A stretch of DNA of 21,577 nucleotides from Flavobacteriales bacterium (GTDB lineage: Bacteria; Bacteroidota; Bacteroidia; Flavobacteriales_F; PHOS-HE28), in contig JADZGG010000100.1 in NCBI GenBank assembly GCA_020854015.1, positions 1 through 21,577 on the forward strand. The letters run 5' to 3'. The notes beneath the pieces were generated by a model, which was given only the letters and a program-made list of their open reading frames with translations, was not told the origin of the DNA and searched no databases. Positions 6,708 to 15,684 of this stretch are shown piece after piece. The translations under genes were made by a program, and so were the position numbers. The first letter of the stretch is position 1. Each line of letters opens with the position of its first letter.

Positions 6708-8339
6708 TCACTTCCCTCCCTGCTGCTTCCTCATCTGCTTCAGCAGGGCCGGCGGTAACACCACTTCCAGCATGCCCTCGCGCAAGCTGATCCAGATGTA
6801 CTTGAACACACCGGCATCAACCGGCCGCTTCACCGTGAAGTGGCCCACTCGGTAGTCCTTTCTGTCGGGCATGTTCGACGTGCGCACCACGGTGTTGGCC
6901 AATCGGGTGAACACCTTGGCGTGCTTGATCTCTCGGCCCAGCTCCAAGTGCAGGTCCTCGTAGCGCATCTCCAAAGTGCCAGTGGAACTATGCTCATCAC
7001 CGTGCATGTGCATCTCGACATGGTGGAGCATGCCCGCGGTGGCCTCCACATGCAGCAATTGGTCCGTCATGCGGTTCATGCCGGTGGCGGCAAAGCCCGT
7101 AAGTACCACGTGCGCGGTGACGGTGGTCCGGTCGCGATGCATGGGCATGCGTAGATCCAACCGGGCACTGGCCCGGCCCACACGGGCCGTGCCCACCAGG
7201 TGCAGGTCCGGTGGTGCGGGCCGAGGTTTGTTGCTGAGACCTGTGAGCTGACCGTTGATGTGTGTGAAGGCGATAGAACCATAGTCCCCGCCGGGTTTCA
7301 ACCGTTCGTGATACGTCACACTGGCGCGATGCACCACGGCGGAATCCAGGTCGATGGGCAGCTTCCAATTGGTCACGCGGTCGGCCATCAGAGCCTTGGG
7401 GTGCACGGGCGCGAGCGGGAGGGTCTTGTCCCGATGGATGTTCAGGTTCACACCGGCAGCGTAAAGCATGTGCGCATGTAGCGCACCGTCGCGTAGCCGC
7501 GCGTTCAGGTCGAAACCCGTGAGCAACAGCGTGTCCGCAGCGGCCTGGTAAAGCTCCACCTGGTGCTTCACGTGCTTGTGGTACTCCTTCGGCGACACAT
7601 CCGGTGTAACGCGCAGGCCGAACACCGCGGCCGTGTTCTCCGGCATACGCACGCGCACAGAATCGAGGGAAAGGGTGTAGTATGGTTCGAGATGCGCCAC
7701 GGCGGTGTGAAGGTCGATGCGCGCCTGGAGCAAGGTGAGCTGTGGACGGCCCTGCGCATCCATCCGCACATCCACCCCGGTGAGGAGCAGGTCCGCATCG
7801 GCCACAGCGAGCGCGGCGTTGGTGTTCGCCCGGTCCTGCGAGCGACCGGTGGCATCCGTTATCAACAGTGTGTCCACGTGCAACACGTCAAGACCCCCGA
7901 GCGTTGCTTTCGTGCTTTGGTGGGGTGTGTTGCCGGGCGGGACCGCCGATGTCTCATGGGTCATGAAACTGTGCACCACGGAAGGTGCACGCAGTTCGAT
8001 GTGGCCGACATGCAGCACTTTTCTGCGAAGCAGCGCCAACAGGTCCACGCCCCGCAGATCAATGGCATCGGCGTGGAGCGAGTAACGCACGGCGGGGTTC
8101 GACACGGTGCTGTCCACCATCGGTACCACGTGCAGATCGCTCAGATGGATGTGCCCCCCGAGGAAGGACACGCTCACTTCGCCGAAGGAGATGCGGTGCC
8201 CTGAGCGTTCCGCTACTTGTGCCACTGCACGCAACGCCTTCGTCGCCAGCCGGTCCTTGAAGATGTGAATGGAAGCCAGCCCGACCACGATCAGGAACAG
8301 GAGCAACAGCCAGCGTTTGCCGCGCGTGGAAAGGATCAT
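6708..8339 (-). CDS. AsmA-like membrane-anchored protein
   Basis: The protein has 543 residues. A transmembrane anchor lies at about 9-27 (WLLLLFLIVVGLASIHIF). It is followed by the pattern GHRISFGEVSVSFLGGHIHLSDLHV (residues about 47-71), in which an amphipathic beta-strand motif 'v.vs...g.i.l.dl.v' is typical of AsmA/DUF748-type proteins. The remainder is rich in short beta strands with many repeats of 'dl.l..a.v'. Such proteins sit in the inner membrane with a long periplasmic beta-rich body, and relatives are linked to lipid transport and outer-membrane homeostasis; a role here is inferred. A -7-like element (8362-8356) precedes the ATG. Confidence 0.65.
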   Translation of the reverse strand: MILSTRGKRWLLLLFLIVVGLASIHIFKDRLATKALRAVAQVAERSGHRISFGEVSVSFLGGHIHLSDLHVVPMVDSTVSNPAVRYSLHADAIDLRGVDLLALLRRKVLHVGHIELRAPSVVHSFMTHETSAVPPGNTPHQSTKATLGGLDVLHVDTLLITDATGRSQDRANTNAALAVADADLLLTGVDVRMDAQGRPQLTLLQARIDLHTAVAHLEPYYTLSLDSVRVRMPENTAAVFGLRVTPDVSPKEYHKHVKHQVELYQAAADTLLLTGFDLNARLRDGALHAHMLYAAGVNLNIHRDKTLPLAPVHPKALMADRVTNWKLPIDLDSAVVHRASVTYHERLKPGGDYGSIAFTHINGQLTGLSNKPRPAPPDLHLVGTARVGRASARLDLRMPMHRDRTTVTAHVVLTGFAATGMNRMTDQLLHVEATAGMLHHVEMHMHGDEHSSTGTLEMRYEDLHLELGREIKHAKVFTRLANTVVRTSNMPDRKDYRVGHFTVKRPVDAGVFKYIWISLREGMLEVVLPPALLKQMRKQQGGK

Positions 8340-8355
8340 TGGTGAAGGCTGTGAA

Positions 8356-8362
8356 CAAGGTA
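8356..8362 (-). promoter_or_regulatory. -7-like element of the AsmA-like gene
   Basis: On the minus strand TACCTTG starts 23 bases before the ATG at 8339, the same sequence and spacing as the element at 5503. Confidence 0.4.
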
Positions 8363-8460
8363 GACACTGGCCCGCAGGAACCAGTTCTCTCTCCTGCCAG
8401 GATGTGGCGATCTGCGCACTCGGAGCGTCAAACCCCGTTCATCGATGATCCCCAGGTCAA

Positions 8461-8477
8461 GCGGACGGAGCGTCCGC
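8461..8477 (-). terminator. Hairpin at the stop codon of the small membrane protein gene
   Basis: GCGGAC, 5-nt loop, GTCCGC overlaps the TAG of the minus-strand gene. Only two T follow on the minus strand, so the terminator is weak at best. Confidence 0.25.
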
Positions 8478-8873
8478 TATTCAGGACCAACGGCCACACG
8501 CCAGGCCAGGAACGCGGCCAGAAACGTGACCGGTGTGAAGATCACAGCCTCACGAAGGTCCAGTGCGAGAACATTGCCCAGTGTGTTCAGCAGGAACAGC
8601 ACCGCGATGACCCACATGCCCCAGCGGCCCACCCCAGGCACTCTCTTGCCAATGCGTCCCGACCGCACCAACACCAAGGCCGTGGCACACAGCAGCACGG
8701 CCATCGATACCAGCGCGCCCACGGTCCGTTCTTCCGCATTCCGCAAACGCCCCCCCCCAGACCATTTCGGTCGGCACCAGACCAAGCAGCACCGCAAGCT
8801 GGAAGAGCACGGCGGCAGCGAAGAGCGCAAGCAATGCGTACGCCGCGGCACGGAAAGAGATCAACTGACGCAT
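8477..8873 (-). pseudogene. Small membrane protein interrupted at a G9 tract
   Basis: The N-terminal part from the ATG at 8873 reads MRQLISFRAAAYALLALFAA and continues to EMVWGG at residue 41. A different frame then continues as RLRNAEERTVGALVSMAVLL and ends near LAWRVAVGPE at 8477. The switch falls exactly in a run of nine C on the plus strand (8750-8758, nine G in the message). With eight G the gene reads through as one 131-residue protein with four membrane helices and an intact WGGRL motif. The C-terminal WGMWVIAVLFLLNTLGNV region is reminiscent of a small hypothetical family in Bacteroidota. The defect may be a sequencing error, a true mutation or on/off phase variation. Confidence 0.7.
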
Positions 8874-9401
8874 GGGTGCGGATCATGTTCCGTGCTGGTG
8901 GCGATCATGCTCAACTCACGGGGCATCGGTCGAAATGTAAAGGAGGCGCGGGCATCAGGGTCAACTTGTTCCTTTCAGGCATTGCAGGACCAAAGCAAGA
9001 TCAACAGTAGGTCGCTCGGTACCGGCATGTTGACCTTACGCGCGGAACACACAAATGGACACATGAAACGGATCGTGAACAGCCCGGGCAGAAGTATGTC
9101 CAAGAAGGACCGCCCCCGCATCCTCCACCTCTACTTCGGTGAACGCATGTGGCGATGTGAAATGTGGGTCCTCGGTCTGTTGGGACGCAGGCTCTCCTTT
9201 AGTCGCTTCGCTCCACTGCGGATGTCCGTGGCAACATGTGTGGCGTAACGAACATTCCGATAAGCTGGGGCGACTCTTCCGTGTTGCAAATTGCCTTGTG
9301 CATCATCGATCACATGTGTTCCACGTCAAGCGCGAGGATCGATTTGCACAGATCCGCTGCCCGCGTACCTTTCCTCCGCAAAAGCACAGATCCCCTCTCA
9401 C
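8874..9401. other. 528-base intergenic region between divergent genes
   Basis: I see no convincing gene here. A possible minus-strand -7 element (TACATTTC, 8939-8932) precedes the small membrane protein gene, and a plus-strand one (9366-9373) precedes sulfatase 1. Short palindromic ACATGTGT words occur near 9234 and 9311. An open stretch of about 60 codons from 9064 shows no recognisable protein features. Confidence 0.5.
9366..9373 (+). promoter_or_regulatory. -7-like element of sulfatase 1
   Basis: TACCTTTC matches TAnnTTTG except for the last base and starts 36 bases before the ATG at 9402. Confidence 0.4.
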
Positions 9402-11807
9402 ATGCTTACTGGAACCTCCCTCCTGCGCCATGCCCCCTTGTTGGCGCTGACCCTGCTGGCCGCCTGCAGCCAACCCCAAGCTTCCAAGGATCACACGGAC
9501 ACACCGACCACCGTAGCGAGCACCGACGGACTGGACCGCACCGTGCTGCCCATCCACGAGCCGAAGCCCGAGTCCTTCACGGAACTGGACGCGCGCAACG
9601 CCAAGGCACCCGCGCGGTTCAACGTTACCGCACCGGCAGGCGCGCCCAACGTGCTGGTGGTGCTGATCGACGACATCGGCTTCGGCCACAGCAGCGCCTT
9701 CGGAGGACCGATCCAGATGCCGACCTTGGAGAAGCTGGCGGCCAACGGGCTCAAGTACAACCGCTTCCACACCACGGCGCTGTGCTCCCCCACACGCACC
9801 GCGCTGCTCACCGGCTACAACCACCACAGCAACAACGCAGGTGCCATCATGGAGGTGGCCACCGCCTTCCCCGGCAACACCGGGATCCGCCCGCAGAGCA
9901 TCACCCCCATGGCCGAGGTGCTGCGTTTGAACGGATACAGCACCGCAGCTTTTGGCAAGTACCACGAGACGCCGCCTTGGGAGGGTTCGGTCTCCGGTCC
10001 GCTGGACCGCTGGCCCTCGCACAGCGGCTTCGACAAGTTCTACGGATTCATCGGTGGTGAGACCAACCAGTGGCACCCCATGGTATACGACGGCACCACA
10101 CGCGTGTACCCCAAAGTGGATGACCCGAACTACCACTTCACCAACGACATGACGGACCAGGCCCTGGCGTGGATGAACACCACTCAGAGCCTGACACCCG
10201 ACAAGCCTTTCATGATGTACTTCGCCACAGGCGCCACCCACGCACCGCACCATGCGCCCAAGGAGTACAGCGACAAGTACAAGGGCAAGTTCGCACAGGG
10301 ATGGGACAAGGTCCGCGAGGAAACACTGGCGCGGCAGAAGGCACTGGGCGTTGTGCCCGCCAACACCGTGCTGGCCCCAAAGCCAGCGGACATCAAGGAC
10401 TGGGACAAGCTCACGGCGGATGAGAAGCGCCTGTTCGAACGCCAGATGGAAGTGTTCGCCGGTTTCGCGGAGCACACCGATGCGCAGGTGGGCCGCCTGA
10501 TCGATGCGTTGGAAGCGCGAGGTGAGCTGGACAACACGCTCATCTTCTACATCGTGGGTGACAACGGCTCCAGTGCGGAGGGCGGCATGATCGGCATGTT
10601 CAACGAGAACACCTACTTCAACGGCGTACAGGAAACGCTGGACATGCAGTTGGGCAAGATCAATGAGCTGGGCACCGAGCACACCTACAACCATTTCGCT
10701 GCAGGCTGGGCCGTGGCCGGTAACACCCCCTTCACCTGGACCAAGCAGGTGGCCAGCAACTTCGGTGGTACGCGCAACGGCATGGTGATGCACTGGCCTG
10801 CCGGCATCAAGGCCAAGGGCGAGGTGCGCAGCCAGTTCCACCACGTGATCGATGTGGCTCCCACGGTGTTCACCGCTGTTGGTGTGCCCGCTCCCCGCAT
10901 GGTGAACGGTGTGGAACAGCAGCCCATCGAAGGCGTGGCCATGAACTACACGTTCGATGATGCCAAGGCGGCCGACACACGGAAGACCCAATACTTCGAG
11001 ATGATCGGCAACCGCGCCATCTACCACGACGGGTGGTTCGCCGGCACCATTCACAAAGCCCCTTGGGAGGCCGCGCCGCGCCGACCGCTCACCGAGGACA
11101 TCTGGGAGCTGTACAATGTGAACGAGGACTTCAGCCAGGCCAACAACCTCGCCGAGAAGGAACCGGCCAAGCTGGAAGAGCTGAAGAAGAAGTTCACCGA
11201 GGAGGCGGTGAAGTACCATGTGCTGCCCATCGATGACCGTTCCATCGAACGCTTCGACCCCGTGATCGCCGGTCGCCCGGACCTCATGAACGGCAAGACC
11301 AAGCTGGTGCTGTATCCCGGTGCGAAAGGCATCCCCGAGAACGCTTTCATCAACGTGAAGAACCGCTCCTTGAAGTTCACAGCGGAAGTGGAGGTGCCCG
11401 CCAAAGGCAATGGTGTGATCCTGGCCCAGGGCGGGGACTTCGGTGGTTGGAGCTTCTACATGCTGGACGGTGCGCTCTGCTACACCTACAACTGGGTGGG
11501 CCTGGAGTTCTATACCGTGAAGAGCACCGCCAAGGTGACGCCGGGCAAACACTCGTTGGTCCTTGACTTCGCCTACGAGGGCGGTCGCGGTGGTGGCGGC
11601 ATGGCCACGCTGCTGATGGATGGACAGAAGATCGGCGAAGGCAAGATCGCAAAGACCAACGCCAACACCTTCGGCATCGACGAGAGCGCGGATGTGGGAA
11701 CGGACGAGAACACACCCGTTACCTTGGCCTACCTGAAGCGAGAGAACTTCAACGGCCGCATCGGCAGCGTTACGATCGAGACCTTCCCGGCAACGGCGAA
11801 GAAGTAG
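9402..11807 (+). CDS. Sulfatase 1, lipoprotein arylsulfatase-type
   Basis: The protein has 801 residues and is predicted to hydrolyse a sulfate ester. The lipobox LAAC ends at C22, so the enzyme is lipid-anchored outside the cytoplasm. Metal ligands D90-D91 (IDDIGFG) come first. Next is the signature CSPTRTALLTG with C128, P130 and R132; the cysteine would be converted to formylglycine. GKYHETP (K186) and GDNGSS (D387, N388) complete the active site. After about residue 620 comes a beta-sandwich-like C-terminal domain. It belongs to the large arylsulfatase group but differs from its two neighbours: GKYHE rather than GKWHN, and NHHSNNAG rather than NHTxVGNG. An upstream in-frame start at 9291 is rejected because the signal peptide begins at 9402. 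The substrate is unknown. Confidence 0.92.
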   Translation: MLTGTSLLRHAPLLALTLLAACSQPQASKDHTDTPTTVASTDGLDRTVLPIHEPKPESFTELDARNAKAPARFNVTAPAGAPNVLVVLIDDIGFGHSSAFGGPIQMPTLEKLAANGLKYNRFHTTALCSPTRTALLTGYNHHSNNAGAIMEVATAFPGNTGIRPQSITPMAEVLRLNGYSTAAFGKYHETPPWEGSVSGPLDRWPSHSGFDKFYGFIGGETNQWHPMVYDGTTRVYPKVDDPNYHFTNDMTDQALAWMNTTQSLTPDKPFMMYFATGATHAPHHAPKEYSDKYKGKFAQGWDKVREETLARQKALGVVPANTVLAPKPADIKDWDKLTADEKRLFERQMEVFAGFAEHTDAQVGRLIDALEARGELDNTLIFYIVGDNGSSAEGGMIGMFNENTYFNGVQETLDMQLGKINELGTEHTYNHFAAGWAVAGNTPFTWTKQVASNFGGTRNGMVMHWPAGIKAKGEVRSQFHHVIDVAPTVFTAVGVPAPRMVNGVEQQPIEGVAMNYTFDDAKAADTRKTQYFEMIGNRAIYHDGWFAGTIHKAPWEAAPRRPLTEDIWELYNVNEDFSQANNLAEKEPAKLEELKKKFTEEAVKYHVLPIDDRSIERFDPVIAGRPDLMNGKTKLVLYPGAKGIPENAFINVKNRSLKFTAEVEVPAKGNGVILAQGGDFGGWSFYMLDGALCYTYNWVGLEFYTVKSTAKVTPGKHSLVLDFAYEGGRGGGGMATLLMDGQKIGEGKIAKTNANTFGIDESADVGTDENTPVTLAYLKRENFNGRIGSVTIETFPATAKK

Positions 11808-11831
11808 CGCGACCCGTTCACATTTCCTTGT

Positions 11832-11872
11832 TGCAACGAACCTCCGCGGCCATGCTGCGGAGGTTCGTTGCA
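11832..11872. terminator. 16-bp perfect hairpin after sulfatase 1
   Basis: TGCAACGAACCTCCGC and its exact complement GCGGAGGTTCGTTGCA are separated by 9 nt, starting 25 bases after the stop. There is no T tract, so it may terminate weakly, protect the 3' end of the mRNA, or act on either strand. Confidence 0.6.
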
Positions 11873-11996
11873 TTGAACGGGAAAAGCGCCTATTCAATGT
11901 GTAGTTTCGAGCAACTCAAGGCAATAGCTGTCCTTTCCGATCAAGTTCTTCGCCATCGGGGCAGCACCCTTTGCGGATCAACCTTGAACATCACCC

Positions 11997-12761
11997 ATGC
12001 TGATCTTCGGCATACTCGGTTTCTCCGTGGCCCTGTTCGGGGGCATCCTGCTGTTCTTGGAACTGGGTCGACGCATGGGGCGGCGTGGTCTTGAAAAGGG
12101 GGCGCCGCAAGGTCTCGGTCCATTGGAAGTGGGCATCTTCAGCCTGCTCGGCCTGCTGATCGCCTTCACCTTCGGCGGTGCCACCAGCCGTTGGGAAACA
12201 CAACGCGCACTGGTGGTGAAGGAGGCGAACGACATCGGCACCGCCTACCTGCGCCTTGACCTGCTCCTGCCCGAGGACCGCGCAAGGTTGCAACAGCTCT
12301 TCAAGGACTATGTGCACGCGCGGATCACCCTGTAAGCCGTTGCCTCGGATGAGGACGCCCTGAAACGCGAGCTCGGCCACGTGAACGAGCTGCAAGGCAC
12401 CATCTGGTCAACGGCACTGGCCGCCTGCAAAGCGGAAGGGAGCGGCGTGAGCATCAGGCTGCTGTTGCCCGCGCTGAACGACATGATCGACATCACCACC
12501 ACGCGCATGATGATGACCAAGGCGCACCCACCGAAGATCATCTATGGACCGCTCTTCCTGCTGTCGCTGGCGGCCTCGCTCGTTGCTGGTCATGGCATGG
12601 CCGCCGATCAACGCCGCCGCTGGCTGCATCAACTGGGCTACGCCGTGATCATGGCCGGTTCCGTCTATGTGATCCTCGAGATCGAGCACCCCCGCGCAGG
12701 GTTGATCCGCCAGGACAGCGTGGATCAAGCACTTAACGACCTGGTGATGAGCTGGAAGTGA
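11997..12761 (+). pseudogene. Bestrophin-like (DUF4239-type) membrane protein with an in-frame TAA
   Basis: One frame runs from the ATG at 11997 to the TGA at 12761 (about 254 codons) with a single TAA at 12333-12335. The first part (112 residues) has two hydrophobic helices (near 3-22 and 46-63) and the motif GGATSRWETQRALVVKEAND, then IGTAYLRLDLL, as in DUF4239/bestrophin-like proteins of this length. Beyond the stop the same frame continues with the expected middle and C-terminal parts, including two more helices (IYGPLFLLSLAASLVAGHGM and YAVIMAGSVYVILEIE). The frame is otherwise undamaged, so this is a recent nonsense mutation or a base-call error. Such proteins are probable ion channels of unknown role. 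Confidence 0.75.
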
Positions 12762-13015
12762 CCCGTGCGCAAGGGATCCGGATCGGCTTCAAACTTCTTC
12801 ACGACCACCTGTTGCGGACCGGTGGCCGCACGCAGTTCCTCGCGCGTGGAACAATAAGCAGGTAGGTGAAGGGCGGGGTCGGTACCTGCGCGATCGGGTC
12901 GCAAGACCCTTCTCCGAGCAATGCTGCGGCACGCTTTGAACGACCCCGGTCCCTGGGCCGTTCCTTGCTGATGACCGGCCAGCGCGCCAAAGAAGAAATC
13001 GTCATCTTCGACACA
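12762..13015. other. Unassigned stretch before the barrel-gene remnant
   Basis: This stretch shows no gene on either strand. It may hold further decayed parts of the outer-membrane protein copy, but I could not align it convincingly to the intact gene at 15681. Confidence 0.35.
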
Positions 13016-13268
13016 CCAACGCTTGTCATGCGTGTCCAGCAAGGCGGGCGCACATTCCTGGATGGCGTGACCGATGACAACAACCAGAACATGCTCGACA
13101 CAGGCGTGGGCCTTGGTCAACGGATCCTGCCGCTCCGCGGTGCACGCGAGGACAACGGCGGTATCGTGCATGGCGAACAATGCGACCTCGCACATGCTGC
13201 GCGTGGCATTGACGCTGTTGGACATCAACAAGAACAAGGTGGGCCGCACCCCGGCCGCCGCTCCATGA
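13016..13268 (+). pseudogene. Remnant of an outer-membrane barrel gene (paralogue of the one at 15681)
   Basis: The translation contains VQQGGRTFLDGVTDDNNQ, followed by GVGLGQRILP. This matches FQQGGRTSADGVDDDNN and GGGYQILP near the C-terminus of the intact barrel. After a frameshift between about 13150 and 13190 another frame continues MLRVALTLLDINKNKVG, matching LLRVTATLVYISKKKLG, and ends at a TGA at 13266-13268. The first roughly two thirds of the gene is missing. Like the intact copy, it ends just before a sulfatase gene (start 13288). This is a decayed duplicate. Confidence 0.75.
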
Positions 13269-13287
13269 ACCGATCCCCGATCAGCCC

Positions 13288-15684
13288 ATGAGAACCACCA
13301 ACATGCTCCGTATGGCCAGTATGTGCGCCATCACAGCACTCGTCGCCGGTTGCCGAACACCTGCATCGAAGGCCGAAGAACAGGATGTGGACACCCACTC
13401 ACCCGGTTCCGTACTTCCGTTTCCCGCGCGGCCCAGCGAGAGCGTGACCGGAAGGTCTCTCGCCGATAGCAAGTTGGCGCCTTGGTCCACCGGATCACAC
13501 TTGCCGAAAGACCCGCCCAACATCCTGGTCATCCTGATCGATGACATCGGCTATGGCGTGGCCGAGACCTTTGGCGGGGAGGTACGCACGCCGAACCTGA
13601 GCAAGCTCGCCGGTGAAGGGATCACCTACAACCGTTTCCATACCACGGCGATCTGTTCACCCACGCGCGCATCGTTGCTCACCGGCCGCAACCACACCCG
13701 TGTGGGCAATGGCACCATCGCGGAGCGCGCGGTGAACTTCGCCGGCTATACCGGCGTGATGCCCAAGACCAGCGCCACATTCCCCGAAGTGCTGAAGAAC
13801 TACGGATACTCCACCGCGGCCTTCGGCAAATGGCACAATACCCCGGCCGACCAGACGACCGCCATGGGGCCCTTCGACAAGTGGCCCACCGGTTACGGCT
13901 TTGAGTACTTCTACGGCTTCATGGCCGGTGAGACCAGCCAGTACGAGCCGCGGTTGTATGAGAACACGAACCCCGTGGAGCCTCCGCACGACGAGACCTA
14001 TCACCTCACCGAGGACATGGCCGACAAGGCGCTGGCATGGCTCAGCAGGCACGGGTCCTACGCGAAGGACAAGCCCTTCATGATGTACTGGGCGCCTGGA
14101 GCCGTGCACGGACCACACCACATCTTCAAGGAGTGGGCGGACAAGTACAAGGGCAAGTTCGACGGTGGCTGGGACGCCTACCGTGAGCGCACCTTCAAGC
14201 GCCAGAAGGAAATGGGCTGGATCCCACAGGATGCCGTGCTCACCGAACGCGACCCGACGATGACCGCGTGGGACAGCATTCCGGAAAGCGAACGCCCCTT
14301 CCAGAACCGCTTGATGGAATTGTACGCTGGCTTCACGGAACACACCGATGCGCAGATGGGCAAACTGCTCGACGGCATGGAACGCATGGGCTTGAAGGAG
14401 AACACGATCGTGGTGGTGGTCTGGGGCGACAACGGAAGTAGCGCCGAAGGACAGAACGGTTCGATCAGCGAGCTGCTCGCGCAGAACCAGATCCCGAACA
14501 CCGTCGCACAGCAGATCGAGGCCTTGAACAGGATCGGTGGCTTGGAAGCGTTGGGCACGGCCAAGACCGACAACATGTACCACAGCGGTTGGGCCTGGGC
14601 GGGCTGCACGCCCTTCCGCAGCACCAAGTTGGTGGCCGCGCATTTCGGGGGCACGCGCAACCCGATGGTGATCTCCTGGCCCGGCCACATCACCCCGGAC
14701 AAGACCCCGCGTCCGCAATTCCACCATGTGAACGACCTGTCACCCACTGTCTACGAGCTCCTCGGGATCACGCCGCCGAAGGTGGTGAACGGCTTCGAGC
14801 AGGACCCGATCGACGGCGTGAGCATGGTGTACTCGTTCAAGGATCCGAAAGCGCCCGGACAGAAGAAAGCGCAGTTCTTCGACAACAACGGCAGCCGGGG
14901 CATCTACAGCGACGAGTGGTACGCCTGCACCTTCGGCCCGCTCTATCCATGGATCAGCGCACAGAAAGGGCTCGACCAGTGGAACAGTGAAACGGATGTA
15001 TGGCAACTCTACGACCTGCGGACGGATTTCACCCAGGCGCACGATGTGAGCAAGGAGAACCCGGAGAAGCTCAAGGAACTGATGGCCTTGTTCGATCGTG
15101 AGGCGGAAGCGAACCAGGACTTCCCCATCGGTGCGGGCATCTGGCTGCGCCTGCATCCGGAGGACCGGATCAAGTCGCCCTACCGCAGTTGGACCTTCGA
15201 CCAGCACAGCGTGCGCATGCCCGAGTTCACTGCACCGGCCTTGGGCAATTCGAGCAACAAGGTGGTGCTGGACGTGGAGGTGGGCAAGGAGGCGAGCGGG
15301 GTGCTCTACGCCTTGGGCGGTTCCGGTGGTGGCCTCACGTGCTACATGGAGAAAGGAACGCTCATCTACGAGTACAACATGATGATCATTCACAACTGGA
15401 GCGCAGCATCCGCCTCGAAGCTCGCAGCCGGAAAGCACCGCATTGAAGTGACCACCCAGGTGAAGGACAACAAGCCCGGCGGCCCGGCCATGGTGACGCT
15501 CGTCGTGGACGGCAACGAGGTGGGCAACGTTCAACTGATGGGCACCGTGCCTGCGGCCTTCACCGCCAGCGAGACCTTCGATATCGGCGTTGATCTCGGC
15601 TCTGTGGTATCCCTGAAGTACATGCATCGCGCACCGTTCAAGTTCAACGGGTCGATCCACTCCGCCAAGGTCGATCTGCTATGA
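13288..15684 (+). CDS. Sulfatase 2, lipoprotein arylsulfatase-type
   Basis: The protein has 798 residues with lipobox VAGC (C22). Active-site features are D85-D86 (IDDIGYG), the formylglycine signature CSPTRASLLTG (C123, P125, R127), GKWHNTP (K181, H183) and WGDNGSS (D381, N382). The linker GSVLPFPARPSESVTG before the catalytic domain and the C-terminal beta-sandwich (FDIGVDLGSVVSLKY, then KFNGSIHSAKV) are shared with sulfatase 3, its close paralogue. It should cleave a sulfate ester outside the cytoplasm once the cysteine has been matured. Its stop overlaps the start of the barrel gene in an ATGA (15681-15684), so the two are coupled. The substrate is unknown. Confidence 0.93.
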   Translation: MRTTNMLRMASMCAITALVAGCRTPASKAEEQDVDTHSPGSVLPFPARPSESVTGRSLADSKLAPWSTGSHLPKDPPNILVILIDDIGYGVAETFGGEVRTPNLSKLAGEGITYNRFHTTAICSPTRASLLTGRNHTRVGNGTIAERAVNFAGYTGVMPKTSATFPEVLKNYGYSTAAFGKWHNTPADQTTAMGPFDKWPTGYGFEYFYGFMAGETSQYEPRLYENTNPVEPPHDETYHLTEDMADKALAWLSRHGSYAKDKPFMMYWAPGAVHGPHHIFKEWADKYKGKFDGGWDAYRERTFKRQKEMGWIPQDAVLTERDPTMTAWDSIPESERPFQNRLMELYAGFTEHTDAQMGKLLDGMERMGLKENTIVVVVWGDNGSSAEGQNGSISELLAQNQIPNTVAQQIEALNRIGGLEALGTAKTDNMYHSGWAWAGCTPFRSTKLVAAHFGGTRNPMVISWPGHITPDKTPRPQFHHVNDLSPTVYELLGITPPKVVNGFEQDPIDGVSMVYSFKDPKAPGQKKAQFFDNNGSRGIYSDEWYACTFGPLYPWISAQKGLDQWNSETDVWQLYDLRTDFTQAHDVSKENPEKLKELMALFDREAEANQDFPIGAGIWLRLHPEDRIKSPYRSWTFDQHSVRMPEFTAPALGNSSNKVVLDVEVGKEASGVLYALGGSGGGLTCYMEKGTLIYEYNMMIIHNWSAASASKLAAGKHRIEVTTQVKDNKPGGPAMVTLVVDGNEVGNVQLMGTVPAAFTASETFDIGVDLGSVVSLKYMHRAPFKFNGSIHSAKVDLL

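Noticed and set aside
9064..9248. Possible 61-codon gene before sulfatase 1
   Set aside because: It has no recognisable features, many rare-looking aromatic/cysteine codons and no promoter at the expected distance.
9303..11897. 864-codon open frame antisense to sulfatase 1
   Set aside because: It is a mirror of a GC-rich gene. The sense strand has a complete sulfatase with all motifs, and the antisense product has no recognisable domain.
12725..13249. Minus-strand frame containing a protein-like stretch (TREELRAATGPQQ)
   Set aside because: It runs antisense through the end of the bestrophin-like gene and the barrel remnant, both better supported on the plus strand.
13657..14727. Long antisense open frame in sulfatase 2 (and similar ones in sulfatase 3 and the phosphoesterase)
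   Set aside because: These are shadows produced by codon bias of the opposite strand; no signal peptide, motif or start signal supports them.
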